The notes under the pieces are model-generated. The model was not told the origin of the DNA. It did not search any database and was given only the letters and a program-made list of their open reading frames with translations. Made by a program: the position numbers and the translations under genes. From Peromyscus leucopus (Eukaryota > Chordata > Mammalia > Rodentia > Cricetidae), in the NCBI RefSeq assembly GCF_004664715.2, contig NC_051072.1:42391642-42455641 (forward strand): a DNA stretch of 64,000 nt, written 5' to 3'. This document shows positions 46,773 to 60,277 of this stretch, one piece after another (position 1 is the stretch's first letter; the number at the start of each line of letters is the position of its first letter).

Positions 46773-47604
46773 AATTGCTCCAAAACAATGTGGAACAGAA
46801 GATGAGCATTAGAACTTGTCTATGAGTGAGGAAGAATAGCTTTGACAGACTGAATGTGAATGGGCCAGCTATCAGAAGCAAGTTCAGGAGACCCTGAACA
46901 TATTCCTCAGGACCAAGGGAAATGTGGTGATCATGATGCGGGGCTGAACCTTAGTGGAGCAATGGAGGGTAAAAGTCTCTGGAGGGAATTGTTTCCATTA
47001 GGAGCTCCTAGGACATTTTCATTAGGACATGGCCAAGTTCCCAAGGAATTTGAGAATAAACCTATGAGCCAAACCTGAAAATTTATATATTAAGTAGACA
47101 GAGTTTATGGCTGACTATGACATTCAGTCAAAGGATTCTAAGGTCTTTCTTCACCAGAATTCCTTCCATACTAACTTCATCTCAGTTTCAAACATTTCGT
47201 CTCTACAGGAGAAGGTTGGGTGAGAACTCTTCAGTGGCAAATAAATCCTGATTAGGAGTTGTTAAGCTACATTAGAAGTTAATGGCTTTATATAAATAAA
47301 TTATATTTATAATTTAGCATTTTAAGTGCCCTTTCTGTTATAATACCTATGACCAGTTGTGTTCAAATGTGCCTTCCCTTTATATAAGTATTACTGTGGT
47401 AATTACAAAGCCTAACCATAACTCTACTTTTTCCTGTTCCTAGGAAAGGATCCCAGAATGCAAATAGTGGGATTAAGATTGTTATTACAATGATATCTTC
47501 AAGTTTAATAAAAATAAAAGTATATCCAGCTTTCCATATTTTATATGAGTAAAATAATTCACTGTGGGGTGTTTTCTGATTTTGATTTTTCTTATCATTC
47601 TGGA
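46773..47604. other. Intergenic, nothing recognised
   Basis: Unique-looking, AT-rich towards 47280-47340. Confidence 0.45.
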
Positions 47605-47722
47605 CTATAACAAGATGCCACAAACTGACTATGTTAAAAACAACAAATGTATTGCCCCACAGTGTTGGAAGTTAGGGAGTCTGAGATCAAGGCATTGGCA
47701 GAGTTTGTTCATAAACTGGTAT

Positions 47723-47753
<31 letters not shown>

Positions 47754-47945
47754 TTTGCTCAGATTTGCTGTTTTTATAAGGACACATCATATTCCATTAT
47801 TGTCTTCTCTAATGACCTTATTTTAACTCAATCATCTACAAAGACTTATTTCCAAATAAGGTTACAGGTGCTGGAAGCTTGGGCTTCAACTGCTTTTGAG
47901 GTGATATATTCAGCCCATTATGGTACATCTCCATAATTGCATTTA
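47605..47945 (+). repeat. MLT1/MaLR-like ancient LTR
   Basis: 'ctataacaagatgccacaaa', 'cacagtgttggaagttaggg', 'gagatcaaggcattggcaga', 'tttataaggacaca', 'aatgaccttattttaactca' and 'ttccaaataaggttacaggt' follow the order of old mammalian MaLR-type LTRs. A (TTTA)n expansion interrupts it at 47720-47756. Confidence 0.6.
47720..47756. repeat. (TTTA)n microsatellite
   Basis: About nine TTTA units inside the MaLR-like remnant. Confidence 0.95.
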
Positions 47946-50339
47946 ATGAAGAAAAAACTAGTGAATTAATTCAACAGGTGTGCCATGGTATTACTTTTAG
48001 AAAATCAACAAAATGTTAGACATGATCTTTGGGTGTAAGTAGGAAAGACTGAAAATGTAATAAGAAGGGCCAGGGTGGGACTGTCTCAGACTGAAAGACC
48101 TTGAGCTGCCAACACAAGTAGTTGGTGGAGCATGGCTGTCGAAAGGTTTCTATAATCAGGAGGACTGTTACAGTGCAGCTACAAAGATATTAGATGCCAA
48201 CTTCACCTTCTTCATCAGATGGTGGGATGTTGATCCCACAGGAGAGTATCTGGTAGGGAAGGTTATTAGAGTTCATTTTTTGAGGGAGAACTGTTTTGCG
48301 GCTGTTCTCCTGGGTATTTGGTAATAAAAAGTAGCATTATTTTCTCAACTTAATAAAAGGATAATTAGATCATTTGCCCCACCCTCTCTTCCTCTTATCC
48401 TTTCCAACCACCCCCCTCTGCAAATTCATGGTCTCCTCTTCTTTAGGCATTGTTGTTACACATGCATCTGGATGAATAAACATACAAATGCAATTTGTTG
48501 AGTCTATTTAGCATTGCCTGCATGTATGTTTCCAGGGCCAACCACTTGGCAATAGATAATCAATCAGGGTACTCATCCTTAGGGGAAGATTAAATAACCT
48601 GATTGCATTTATAATTAAAAACACCAGTAACATGGGTACTTTATTACAAACTTGGTAGTTTTCTATTGGTAAATATTTAGATTGTACAGTTTTATAATTG
48701 TATAGAACATATGTTGTATGTTGATGTATATATTCAAACTAAACCAGGAAATATGTTGGAAAATAGTCAGGTTTGGTAATAAATATTAGCGTACTGGAAG
48801 CTGCCTGCTATCAAAAACAAAAACAACAAAACTAAAAAAGAATTGTGTGCCCTGCCTCTTAACTCCATGATCTATGCTGGAATCATAAAATTGGGCAAGG
48901 TGAGAGAAACTGCATATGACAATTGGGCAATAATGCAAATGCAAATATTAGTTTTTTGTTTTGGAGCGTTGGCTCTGACATGTTCGGTGCATTTTGACAG
49001 CGCTGCAGATACATAACACTTGTTAACAAATTGATCTCTGATTTGGGGACCATTTACAAGAAAAAAATTGTCTCCCATGATGAGCAGAAAAAGCTGATTT
49101 TTTTTAGTGTCATACTTTAGAATAGTTTATAATAACTGTAGAGCCAGCTTGGGAAACAGGTGACAGGGATCTGAACTGCAATTTGCTAACAGCGTCTAAA
49201 GCTATGGAGTAAATTGCTGAGGCAATTTTAGTGGGTGAAATACATTTATTCTGAAGAATTAAAATTCAAACTCCCTTCTCCCCTGACAGTAGGATGATTA
49301 ATGACAGGGCCAGAAGGATCAGCACATCCATGGGAAACTCTGGAAATCATGAGTCCCTACGCTGTCCTTTGTTGAGCTTTAAGGTTTTAAAAGGGGAGAA
49401 GCAATGACTAATGAAACAGTTGTTAACTCATGCTGCATGTTTTATGAGTTGTACTGGATGACTTAAGTGAGTAAATCAAATCCAGGAGAGCGGTCTCCTG
49501 TGCAGTTATCTCTGGAAAGTGTTTTGAGCTTTCCTACTTGAAAATGCCAGAGAACTAATACTAACACTGCAGTACTTCCCCGATTTTCTTGTGTTTGCAG
49601 AGTTACTGGGGAAGCTTGTTGAGGATACATTTCTCATTCAGTAAATGATGCTGTTGGTGTAGGTAGGGGTGTTGGGGACAACACTGAATAGAAAGTACCT
49701 TATAGTCCCTCAGTAGAGACAGGTATGGGGATACCCCATGCTTCCCTTCTACTGTCCATGTTCATCTGACTAGAAATAATAATGAACATCACGATTGAAA
49801 ATAGCTTCCCTCCAATACACTTCATTTAAATTTAATTTAAATTTAAGTTTCTTTAGTGGTTGTAGTAAATTTCTCTTCCATCACTGCTTCTTAACATTTG
49901 AACCTGCTCTGTTATTTATATATGTTGTTTTAATTTTCTCCTTCTCTATCTCCTTGGCTGGGATCTCTGTAATTCTGTGGAACTTCCAGTAGAGGTCATT
50001 GCCTTGTTAGAGAAATGCTTTCTTTTTTTCCTTTGCTAAGAGAGGGCTCTGTGGCTACAATGACTTTGCACTGTGTAGGAAGTAATGTCAAGGGACCAGT
50101 CAACTCCAGCTGTTTGTACACTATAGCATCTTCATTACAAAGTGGGAAGCCTCCTACTTTCTCCTGATGAGTTAATCCTGCAGCTTTTCACATTTTCAAA
50201 TATTTAAATACAGTAAGCTTTTCCAGTCACCTGGAGTGAATGGAGAGGAAACTGACTGAAACATGGTTGATATTCGAGATGTGGCTTATTGGCATGCTAG
50301 AGGACCATCAAAAAGTGCTACACTGATGGAGTGGATCAA
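47946..50339. other. Intergenic; unique block at 48.9-49.5 kb
   Basis: No gene was recognised. 48880-49560 is free of recognised repeats and low-complexity sequence and contains paired octamer motifs, so it is a candidate conserved non-coding element, but conservation cannot be seen from one sequence. Confidence 0.4.
48933..48946 (+). promoter_or_regulatory. Two overlapping octamer (POU) motifs
   Basis: ATGCAAAT occurs at 48933-48940 and again at 48939-48946, overlapping by two bases. This is the consensus for Oct/POU-domain transcription factors. Chance occurrence in AT-rich DNA is possible; no gene is nearby in the window. Confidence 0.35.
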
Positions 50340-50690
50340 ACAGTGGATATTGCTTTTGTTACCATTATAGAGTCCAGAAGATTGAGATTAAGACAGGAAC
50401 AAGTTGGATTCATTTAGAGGCCCCAAGGAAGTCTCCACTCCAGGCCTCCATTGGCTTGATTTGCTCTTTCTCTGTTTTCACATTGTGTTCCCTCTGGATG
50501 GGGCCTAGATGTCATCCTAAAAGCAGACCTGTTAGTAGATTATGGCCTACCCTAAAATCACATTTCTGTTTAATTATTTCTTGGAAGACCCAATTGTCAA
50601 ATACAATTATATTTAAGATATATGGAGGGTTAGGCCTCTCACAAATGAATTTTTGAGGGGACATAATTCAGCCCATAGCATGCAAACAGC
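50340..50690 (+). repeat. MLT1/MaLR-like ancient LTR
   Basis: 'cagaagattgagattaagac', 'ggaacaagttggattcattt', 'ctctgttttcacattgtgtt', 'gttaggcctctcacaaatga' and 'ggggacataattcagcccat' follow the same old LTR layout as 47605-47945. Diverged. Confidence 0.55.
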
Positions 50691-53600
50691 AAATTGTCCT
50701 AACATATCAAGACTTCATTGATGAATTTAGCTGCAACTTTGAAATAAGAAAACCATTTTATTCTTACCACCATGAACTGAATTCAAATATAATGGAGTTC
50801 AAATAAAAAGCAATTATTTCTAGCAGGAGTTGCACACTAAAGGCTGATCTGAGAGCAAAGACGTACAGGAAGAAGGCTCTGCAGTAGCAGGCAGATGTAA
50901 AATTATCCTCTTCGGTTCCAGACTATGGCATTTTTATTTTTCCATGCCATACCATGTGTTTTCTCACAAATCTTTTGTTCTTTCAGGTTTGCTGAATTTG
51001 CCTTTTCCTTTAAATCTTTCTGGGTCCCATGAACTGAAAGTTTCTGTTCTCTGAGTTCATTAACTCATTCCAAAAAATATGTTTCAAAGCACCCAGTATA
51101 TTTGGAATGCCCCTGGGAATACCCTCTGGGATATATATGTCAGTCTCTTCTCTTTGCTAACTTAGTGGAATGAAATAGAAATATTGGCTAGCAATGTGTA
51201 ACCTTGTGCTTTTGCAGATCAGCTTGAGGAGTGATTCCTTGGAGGATCAGAGGATGGTTGATCTCTTGTTCATTTGGTTTTTTATTCACATGTGCTGGAC
51301 ACCCTCTCTCATGAATTATTGACCTGTTGTCTCTGCGTTTCTCATTAAGCAGTGCCTGTTGGTACGGGTGCTTTCAGAGAATGAACCACATGAGATGCTG
51401 GCCTTTCCGGACATGTGTTAAGGGGCTGTTTTGTCAGGTGGGACTCCATGTATAATTTGCCTGTGATCCAAAAGGGCTCACACAGCCCTTTCCTGGCATG
51501 CTCCTGTGATAACAGAAAGATCAGAAAATGGCTGAACTCAATCAAGTTATAGACTTCAGAAATACACAGAATTTGCTTGTTGTTTTAAAATGCAGCAATT
51601 AATATGTTTCAAAATAACATTTTATTCCCCTCTTTCTAAGAATATAGTATAAACCTTAGCCAGCTCTGACTAAGAGAATTCCTATCCTATTTTTCTTTCG
51701 GATGTTGAGAATATTTGTGCTGATTTTCTTCCAACTCTTCTAGCTTGTTTTATTCTACTGTTAATTGCTGTTAGAATGGTCACTTACAGTAGAGCCCTTC
51801 CTAACCTTGCTTTGGGTCTGTTCTAAATGTAAAATCTTCACTAGTTTATGTCAGAAGGCTTCCTAATATACCTAAGAGCTTTGCTTTTCTTTTTAATCTG
51901 ATTATGAGATCTTGAAGTATTATATTTTCTCTTGAGCATTCTGATAGCTACATTAACATAATTCAGTTTGCTTTAGTGGTTGAAGATTCTTTCAATTTGA
52001 TCAGAGTAAATACTATCCTCACAGTGAAGAACCATGAATATTATAAGATCTCATCTGATTTTTGTCACTTGAGGAAATTGCTATTTAACTAAACATTGAA
52101 GTAGCTAAATAAATCTACAAAGCCTTGTTCTCTATTGTTGAAGACTTATTTTTTTTTTTAGAGTAGCTGTCAAATCTTGAATGAGGACTAATGAAAAAAG
52201 AGACTTGTGAGATTCTCTCCACCTCTTCTGCTCACCTTTATGGCTGACTGTCTTCCTTTCTGACTCCCACTGAGGTAAATGGGCTTATGTGCCTGCTCTG
52301 ATTCTTTTCATTGAGTACTCTCAGCTTTGAGATGATGTGACAAAGTGAATGCTGTATCTGAGAGCAGCTGTCAAAGTCCCCATTGCCAGGAAATCAAACC
52401 CGAATATAGCACAAGCAAAACAGAATTGTCCAATCAGTTCCAGGTATCCTTTTCTTATGAGATATTTATCATTGTATGTATTCAGTGTTTGTGCAAACTG
52501 ACTTTTGCACATGATCCTTAAACTGAAGCATTAGAAACCTACTTGAGGGACTTCAGTCACCAGAACAAGGAAGCTGCTTCTCTGGATTCTCTCTCTGCAT
52601 GATTTGTGTTGGGCTCCTTGTGTCCCAAAAGTTATTGTCATTTAGACAAGGATGTCATTTGGATGAAAATGGGCACTCCATGTAGGAGCTGTTCATGAGG
52701 TCTGTTTGCCAGTAAAACACAAACTGCATCTTGTCTCCTCAGGGAGAACGCATTCTCTGTTTCCTTTAATCTTTTTTTTTTTTTTTTTTTAATAAGAGAT
52801 GACAGTATATATTAATGGAGGGCAAGAATAAATCATTAGGTTTAAGTGTTAATGATCACCTAATAATAAGATGTGATAGGATTATATTAGAATTGCAGAA
52901 TTGGGCTATTTATTAAGAATGGCATGCTATCAAATTATAAGCCCCAGAGGACGTAGGGATAATTATAGTCATCTAGATATGAAAGAAGTTAAAATCTTGT
53001 TGAAAGTCTATTTTATTATTTTGCTGTAAGTTATAACCGAATAAGGTTAACTTAGGAAATGTCTGCTATGTGAGAAAAATAAAATTTATTAGCATTTAAA
53101 TGAGACCCTATTTTCTAATACCTTCAGGTAATTTTTAGAGGAAAATTTCACATGTTTGATGTCTTTGTTATCCAGAAAATACCAAAGCCTGATTGATAAC
53201 AGAAAACAATATGCCTTTAAAGTGGAACATTCTTTGGTGTAGAAGATTATTAGTTGCAATTATAGTACATTTGCTAATAGCTCACTGCAAAGCATGTTGT
53301 GAAATATGTACTCTACAGAAGTTTGTATTTAGTATGTTACAATCAGGGTGATCAGCAAACTGAATATAGAAACTCAAAAGTGAGAATTCAAATCTTATCT
53401 GAGTCTTTTAGCTGACTCCCTATGGAAGTTCCTTTATCAATAGAACCAACCACATGGACAACCATATTAAATAGCTTATTTTCTTCCAGCCTTTCAATGA
53501 CTTTGGTCTACTTCATTGGTTTCTGTCACCTCCAATTTTGCTCAATCTCCCATTGCTCCAATGTTTTCAATTATTCTTTCTTGGCTTTTTTTTTTTTTTT

Positions 53601-54004
53601 ATCAGAGTGTCTCTTTCCTTCCTTAAAAAAATTCTCAAGATATACTCAGCTCTAATTAGTCTAATTCATTTGTAATCTCTCCAACTCATTGCATCTTGGC
53701 ATTAGTTCCTACCATTGAAGCAAAATCGTTCTTAATTACTAAATGGAGAAGTCATTTATTTTCCTGTCACTGTCTTTGTAAATATGTGGATCTGATGCAA
53801 TGAATACCTGATTTTGGTGAAATGCTGTTGGATTCTGCTCTGTAATAATCATTATTAGGGATATGCCATTTCTTACTTTACATCATAGAGTAACATTTTC
53901 TTAGCTTTAGCCACAATTCTAGGGCCACAGAGAAATGCCTGCTATGTACACAAGTATTTATTTATATCTTCCAAATGTACAATTATTATGTTACTAGTCT
54001 TTTA
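50691..54004. other. Intergenic, no gene recognised
   Basis: About 3.3 kb of AT-rich DNA with T runs at 52149-52161 and 52770-52790. Small frames have no recognisable domains. No repeat body was recognised. Confidence 0.5.
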
Positions 54005-55215
54005 TTTTCCTTTTATTGAAAATAGATCCCCCCACACTGTATCCTGATTATGGTTCCCCCTCCCTCTATTCCTCTTAGTTCCTCCTCACCTCCTCTCCCA
54101 TCTGGATCCATTCCCTTTCTGTATCTACTTAGAAAATAAACAGGCATCTGAGGGATTATGATATGATATGACAGAACAAGACAAACACACTGGAATTAAA
54201 CAAAACAAACAGGAGGAAAAAAAGCCCAAGAAAAGACATAAGAAATAGAGACCCACTCATTCACACACTCAAGAATCCCATAAAAACACTAAACTGGAAG
54301 CCATAATATAGATGCAAAGGATCTGGTACAGACCTGAGCAGCCCCTGTGCATAGTGCCTCAGTCTCTGGAAGCTCATAAGAGCTTTCATCATGCTGATTA
54401 GAGGGCCTTGTTTTCTTGGAGTCCTCTCTTTTGCTCTTACATTCTTTTTGCTCCTTTTGTAGCATGAATCTTAAAGGTACTTATTAATAAAATCAAACCT
54501 GAGGCCAGTTATTGGGGTGAATGCTGGAAGATCAGAGAAGCAGAACAAGCCACAGCTACCTCACCTCTCCAGTTCCTCAGCTGATCCTGTTTCCTCAGAC
54601 TGGAAGCCTCTGTGTCCTTTTCCAAATGAATCTCAGCTGAACTGCTACTCACAGCCTGAAAGCTTAACCAGCTAAAAGCTTCTAGTTTCTGGTCTTCACA
54701 TCTTATATACCTTTCTGCCTTCTGCCATCACTCCCTGGGATTAAAGGCTCATTTCCTGGGATTAAAGGTGTGAGTCACCATGCCTGGCTGTTTCCAACGT
54801 GGCCTTGAACTCACAGAGATCCAGACGGATTTCTGCCTCTGGAATGCTCGGATTAAAGTGTGAGTGCCACCATTTTCTAGCCTCTGTATCTAGTGGCTGT
54901 TCTGTTCTCTGACCCCAGATAAGTTTATTAGGGTGCACAATATTTTGGGGAACACAATACCACCACATGCTTCCACAGTCTTCCCTGACCCCTGAGGGGA
55001 GGAATTTGACTGAGACAATCCATGCAAGATTGAATGTTCCAAGCTCTCTCATTCTCTGCATAACGTTTGGCTGTGGGTCTCTGTATTTGTTCCCATCTGC
55101 TGCAGGAGGAAGCTTCTGTGATGATGGCTGAGTTAGCAGAATGCCATTAGAAGTCATTTTATTGTTTTTTCTTCCCTTTCTTTTTACTGTAGTATTTGGT
55201 TTATTTTAACAATGC
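54005..55215 (-). mobile_element. L1 (Lx-type) 3' UTR split by an LTR
   Basis: Reversed Lx 3' UTR: starts 'ccttttattgaaaatagatc', continues 'aagaatcccataaaaacact', 'ctcagtctctggaagctcat' to 54457, and resumes after the LTR at 54968 with 'agtcttccctgacccctgag', 'ggctgtgggtctctgtattt', 'agtatttggttta'. Same module as 23065-23985. The split shows that the L1 is older than the LTR. Confidence 0.85.
54458..54967 (-). mobile_element. Solo LTR nested in L1, B1-like arms inside
   Basis: 510 bp from 'tgtagcatgaatc' to 'ataccaccaca', near-collinear with 12735-13231. It contains two reversed B1-like blocks (about 54738-54785 and 54825-54870). Flanking hexamers 'tccttt' and 'tgcttc' match at only 4 of 6 positions, so the TSD has decayed or the ends are off by a base. 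A 131-codon antisense frame (54762-55157) merely crosses the LTR/L1 junction. Confidence 0.85.
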
Positions 55216-57604
55216 TGAGTAGTTTTGCTAATATAATTGGCATATGACCACTCAGTGCTACAGGGAACCTAAAGTGACAGCTTTGCTTCCCTCTTGGGTA
55301 AAATATGTTATTTGAATCAAAGATTATAAGGCATATGTATGTATGTTGGTCTTAAGAACAAAGTATCTAACCTACAGCTCTCTCTGATTGTTGGAGCAGT
55401 TGTCATTCCTTAGGACTCCGACAAACTCTGTATGTATTTTACGATGGAAGTATGACTTACATATCAGCTATTCTCTCTCTTATGAGAGTATAATGTTATA
55501 ATTATTAAATACTGAAAAAAACCCACACAAATCATATTTGAGTGTGCTGACAGGAGAGTAACATTGGATGACATTCTTGTGAGGTTGCAAAATCTATAGC
55601 CCCATTTTCATGATCATGGTAGAGTATGCTTAAAGTACTTCCCAGAGTCTTTGGGGCTCTGAGAATAGGTCACATGGTTTTAAAATAAGTATCATTTAGT
55701 GGGACTTTCCTGAATCTTGAGTCTGAACGTGAACTAATAATAGTGTCAGATGTCTGAAGATACTAAATCTTTCGAGGGGCCTATGCCACAAGACCCTGAA
55801 GAGAGTCTTGAGAGAAGTGGTCACAAATAATAAAGAGGAATGTTCATCACTCTCCTGTCTAGTCTTGAGAGGGTAATAAAGATATCATATCTCTGAGGAT
55901 TGGCATGGGAAAGATCTGTGGAGAATTTCTGGGATGGTGTCTCTCCTGTGGGGCAAATCTCTGCTGATATAGATAGAACTGAAAGGTCTTTCTGGGGAAT
56001 CAAGAAAGAGAAAGTGAAGAAAGAGACAACAATTGGAAGGGAAGAATGAGAGAAAAGAGACCACAGTGACACTCTCAGAAAAGCCCCTTCAGCATGGTTG
56101 ACTCTGGTAGGCCCGAGGAAGGAAGAGACAGCATGGGGAGAGTCTGGGAGTGAGGCTTAGAAATAAACTTTCCTGAAAAACTGATTGCATATATTTGCAC
56201 CAAATTTTAATCCAAAGCTGATTAACATACCCAAATAAGACTTTATTACTGAAGATGATAGAAAATTGATGGAATTGGGCCAAGTTGTCACTAAAGAAAC
56301 TTCCATCTTATGGGAAAAATGATTGCATCAGAGAACACCTGGAGTCAGTGATTGGAAAAATAACTGGTAAATGTTTGATTCTTAAAATCCTTATATGCCT
56401 CAGTAAAACCATTGGAATCATCTTGACTCTTTTAAAAACTACATTTGTATTTATTATTGACCATAATACTATCTGCATAGCATCCTTTTCCCTATCCCAA
56501 AGAATATTATGTAGCTGTTAGGAGATTTGGGCCTTTAATTGTCTATAGGTAGACTTTTAGGTAGCCTATACAGCTATAAAATATTAATACATTTTTGACA
56601 TGTTAAATAGAATGGAAATAATGGGATAAATGGAAATGTTAGCTTTGAGGAAACCATTACAGGTGGAGAAAAATCACAGACATTAACATAAATACTACAT
56701 AGCAATGTCTAGGACCTCAAGAAGACATTGAAGTAGAGCCTTTATTTAGAGGCACAAAATATTCTACTGACCTTCGTTTTCAAGCATCTGTCATCTTTAC
56801 TGCTTTCAAGGAGGTGAAGAACAAGCAGCTTGGATTATTGATCCCTGCTATTTGTGCCACCAAATGTCAATCTCTACCAATTGATCAATTTTCTGAGGTC
56901 GAAATTAATTGAATGGACCTTCCCTTTAGGATGCTCCTATAAGTTGGTATCCTGCTTATGTGACTACTGGTTTTGTTTGAGATCTTGTAACACCCTGGCT
57001 TTTAATGAGATTTTTGGATATAGAGAAATGCCATTGTCAATTCATATCTGGAGTGGCTGGGACTCTGGAGACAGACCTTTTGGAAATTTGCCCTTGACTT
57101 CTTAGGTGGATTTCTTTTCCTTTATTTTACTATCCAAATGGGAAAATGCAATGGATCTGTACCTATCTTTTAAAGCTCTCCTGAAACTCTGTTATATCTA
57201 CAATGAGCCCTCTTTTGGAAATATTATAATCAGACAGATTTACCATTTGCCATCTACAAACTAAGAAATATTGAGAAGGTTGTTTTCAGAATTTTGAAAG
57301 AATCTTAGTGCTTAGTTAATAGTATTGGGCCAATGTCATTTTCTTTGTTTTGATAAGTGTACCCTGAAGGTATGGTAATAATAATGGAGAAGGATTTTTA
57401 CAAGGGTTATAGAAACTCTGTCATATTTCTGTAACTATGCTAAATCTAAATCTAAAATTTCTACTAATAAGAACTTTTAAAAACCTTGTAAGGAGGAAGT
57501 TATTTTTAACCAGTGTCAAATAAGTATGAGGAAAATGAATGTATTTTTAAGGGTTCACTCATGCGTTGATTATGATTTCATGAGTATGTAAAGTTTAAAT
57601 AATG
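55216..57604. other. Intergenic, no gene recognised
   Basis: About 2.4 kb, unique-looking, moderately AT-rich. Several 60-85 codon frames are without recognisable content. Confidence 0.5.
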
Positions 57605-58045
57605 TGGTAACCAGTAAGATGCTGGTGGACAAACAAAAGCTCCTGGCCTCACAGCATTGAAACTCTAATCTAAGAACTAGGGGAAAAAAGAAAACAAAAG
57701 ATATAGCATGGCATAAAGTGCTGTGGAGAAAAACAAAGCAGGATGGAGATGTTGTTGGGTTACAGTTGTTATAAGGAAGATTATATAGGTTTAATTAGGT
57801 TGACATTTCATAATGATGTGAAAGAAGTCAGCAGGAGAACCCTGCAACTATTTGGAAAAAAAGAATCCCGGGCAAGAAGGACAGCTAGTGCAAGTACATT
57901 GAGGTAGCCACTGTGTCTGGAGTATTAAAGAAAGAGCATAAGCCAGTATGGCTAAGAAGAATGAGAAAGATCTATAGAAATGATGAAGTCAAGGAGACAA
58001 TGGTGGAGGAAACTCAGAGTCTCATGACTGTCTCTAAGGGTTTTG
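57605..58045 (+). repeat. Possible ancient mammalian repeat
   Basis: 'gctcctggcctcacagcatt', a purine-rich body, 'agctagtgcaagtacattga' and 'gtctggagtatt' recall an old mammalian repeat with a 'gcatgtgcaaaggccctgag' segment. Very diverged. Confidence 0.3.
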
Positions 58046-59666
58046 ACTTTAATATTGAAGTCAAACATAGAATAATATAGAAGTCATTGACACAATACCA
58101 AAGGATGATTCATCGAAGGGAAAATTGGTAAGTTTGACCTTAGCAAAATTAAGAACTTCTGACCCTAAAAGACAAGTTAAGAGATTACTGTAATAACTCA
58201 ACAAAGGAAAATAGATTTGCAAATCATATATGTCATGGTGAATTTGTACACAGAATGTATAATGAACTCTAGAATTGAAACAATAACAAACTACTCAGTA
58301 AAACATAGGAAAAGATTTAAAGAGCTGCTTTACCAAAGATGTAAACAAAAGGCAAATAGGCCTATGAAAAGGTTTGCAACAACACTGTTCATTAAGGAAA
58401 TTTAATATAATAACACTTTAGCAGATACCACTACATACCTATCAGAGTGCCTCAAGCTGAAAAAGACTGACCAAAGCGTTGATGAAAACCTTCTACAATT
58501 GGAGTTCTCATTTATCTTTTAAGACTGTAAGGAAGAACAAGCAGGAAGGGCCGTGGAGAGGAACAATTAACACTAGAGAGCATTAGAAAAAACATATAGA
58601 AGCCTGCTACTGTAGAAGGTTCCTTAAATATACAGATATGGGAAAGAGATCTAAGTGGAGTCACCAAATAATAAAGGGGACATTGACCCATTACTAGTCA
58701 TTTTATACCACCAAATAAATCATCCAGTGCCAGGAAGAGGTTATATCTTTTTGAGTCATTGACCAAAGTTATCCCATAGGGCCTCCCAAACATCACAGGT
58801 TATTGTTAAGGATATTGGTTGCTTCCCACAATCTGATGGTAGGGCCCTATTGCTGAAGACAATGCTTAATGTCATCAAATACAGAGAAGTCAAACTGGTG
58901 CCTAACCAGAAGCTTCACCCCTACTGAGAGGTACTTTGCATACTAGTGGAGGAGAAAGTTATCAATATCACCTAGCTACAAACTCTTTGACCTACAACAG
59001 TGACCTGCTTTAAAGTATATTGATGCCATAGTGACACAAACATTGTGGCAGTTACCAATCACTCTCTGGTTGAATTTAAGGCCCACTCCATGAGATGGAA
59101 CCCATACTCAACACTGCCAAAGAGGCCAAGAACCTGAGACCAGATAGCTTATGGATCTAAAGGAAAACCAAATGCTATAATTCTGTTAATGTCCATAGCA
59201 ATAAAGTAACTCCTAATGACATACTGTTATACCCATTAATTAGTACCTTACTCAACCCTAATCAGAGAGAAGCTGCTTCTTGCAATAGGTTGGAACTAAC
59301 ATAGAGACCTACAACATGTCAATGTTCAAAGAGTGAGAGACTGAGTGAGCACTCAGTCCTAAATGGAATGTCTTCCTCAAAGCTCTTCTCTCAAGGCTCA
59401 GGGATCTACATGAAAAGGAAGTAGAAAGACTAAGAGCCAGAGGTAATGGATGACTCAAAGGAAATAGTGTCTTCTCGACATATCAAGACTGATGCACATA
59501 TGAACACAAAGAAACTGTGGGAGCACATATAAGACCTGTACAGTTTCAAGCCAGATGGAGTTAGTCCTAGCACTGAGAGTGGGAAGTAGACACAGAGTCC
59601 TTCCCTTAACCAAGAAGCTATCGGCAATTCATACTGACTAGCAAAGGGAAAACCAGTTTTCTCCAA

Positions 59667-60050
59667 TGTAACACGATTCCTAATGGGTCTTAATAAAAAC
59701 CTGGAGTCAGATATTAGGGTAAATGTTGAAAGACTAGAAAGATAAAGGAATAAGCCACAGCCACCTCTTACCTCACCAACTCCTCAGCCGAAACTGAACT
59801 CCTGTCTCCTCCTGCCTTATATTCCTTTTCTCCGCCCAGCCATATCACTTCCTATTTCAACCTCCCTAGTGCTAGGATTAAAGGCATGTGTGCCTCCCAA
59901 GTACTGGGAGCAAAGGCATGAGATCCCAAGTGCTGGAATTAAAGGTGTGTGCCACCACTGCTTGGCCTCTATGGTTAACTAGTGGCTGGCTTTGCCCTCT
60001 GATCTTCAGGAAAGCTTTATTTGTTAGAGCATACACAAAATACCACCACA
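59667..60050 (-). mobile_element. Solo LTR nested in L1
   Basis: 384 bp from 'tgtaacacgattcc' to 'aataccaccaca', with an exact 6-bp TSD 'ctccaa' at 59661-59666 and 60051-60056. Related to 12735 and 54458 ('taataaaaacctggagtcag', 'gggtaaatgttgaaagacta') with a different, shorter middle that contains several reversed B1-like 'ggattaaagg' blocks (59875-59960). Confidence 0.88.
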
Positions 60051-60127
60051 CTCCAATGGGTTGTTACTGGGTATATCCAGAGCAGGCTTCATGCTCTGGA
60101 GTATTTGGTCAACACAAAATGAAGTAT

Positions 60128-60277
60128 GCCGGGCAGTGGTGGCGCACGCCTTTAATCCCAGCACTCGGGAGGCAGAGGCAGGCGGATCTCTGTGAGTTCA
60201 AGGTCGGCCTGGGCTACCAAGTGAGCTCCAGGAAAGGCGCAAAGCTACACAGAGAAACCCTGTCCAAAAAAAAAAAA
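60128..60277 (+). repeat. B1 SINE with TSD, nested in L1
   Basis: Full B1 ('gccgggcagtggtggcgcac', 'cctttaatcccagcactcgg', 'ggaaaggcgcaaagctacac', 'agagaaaccctgtcc', A tail). The 11-bp TSD 'aaaatgaagta' is exact at 60116-60126 and 60278-60288. The target is L1 3' UTR. Nearly the same variant as 27716-27882. Confidence 0.95.

Noticed and set aside
54762..55157. 131-codon antisense frame
   Set aside because: It crosses the LTR/L1 junction at 54967, so it is assembled from two unrelated repeats.
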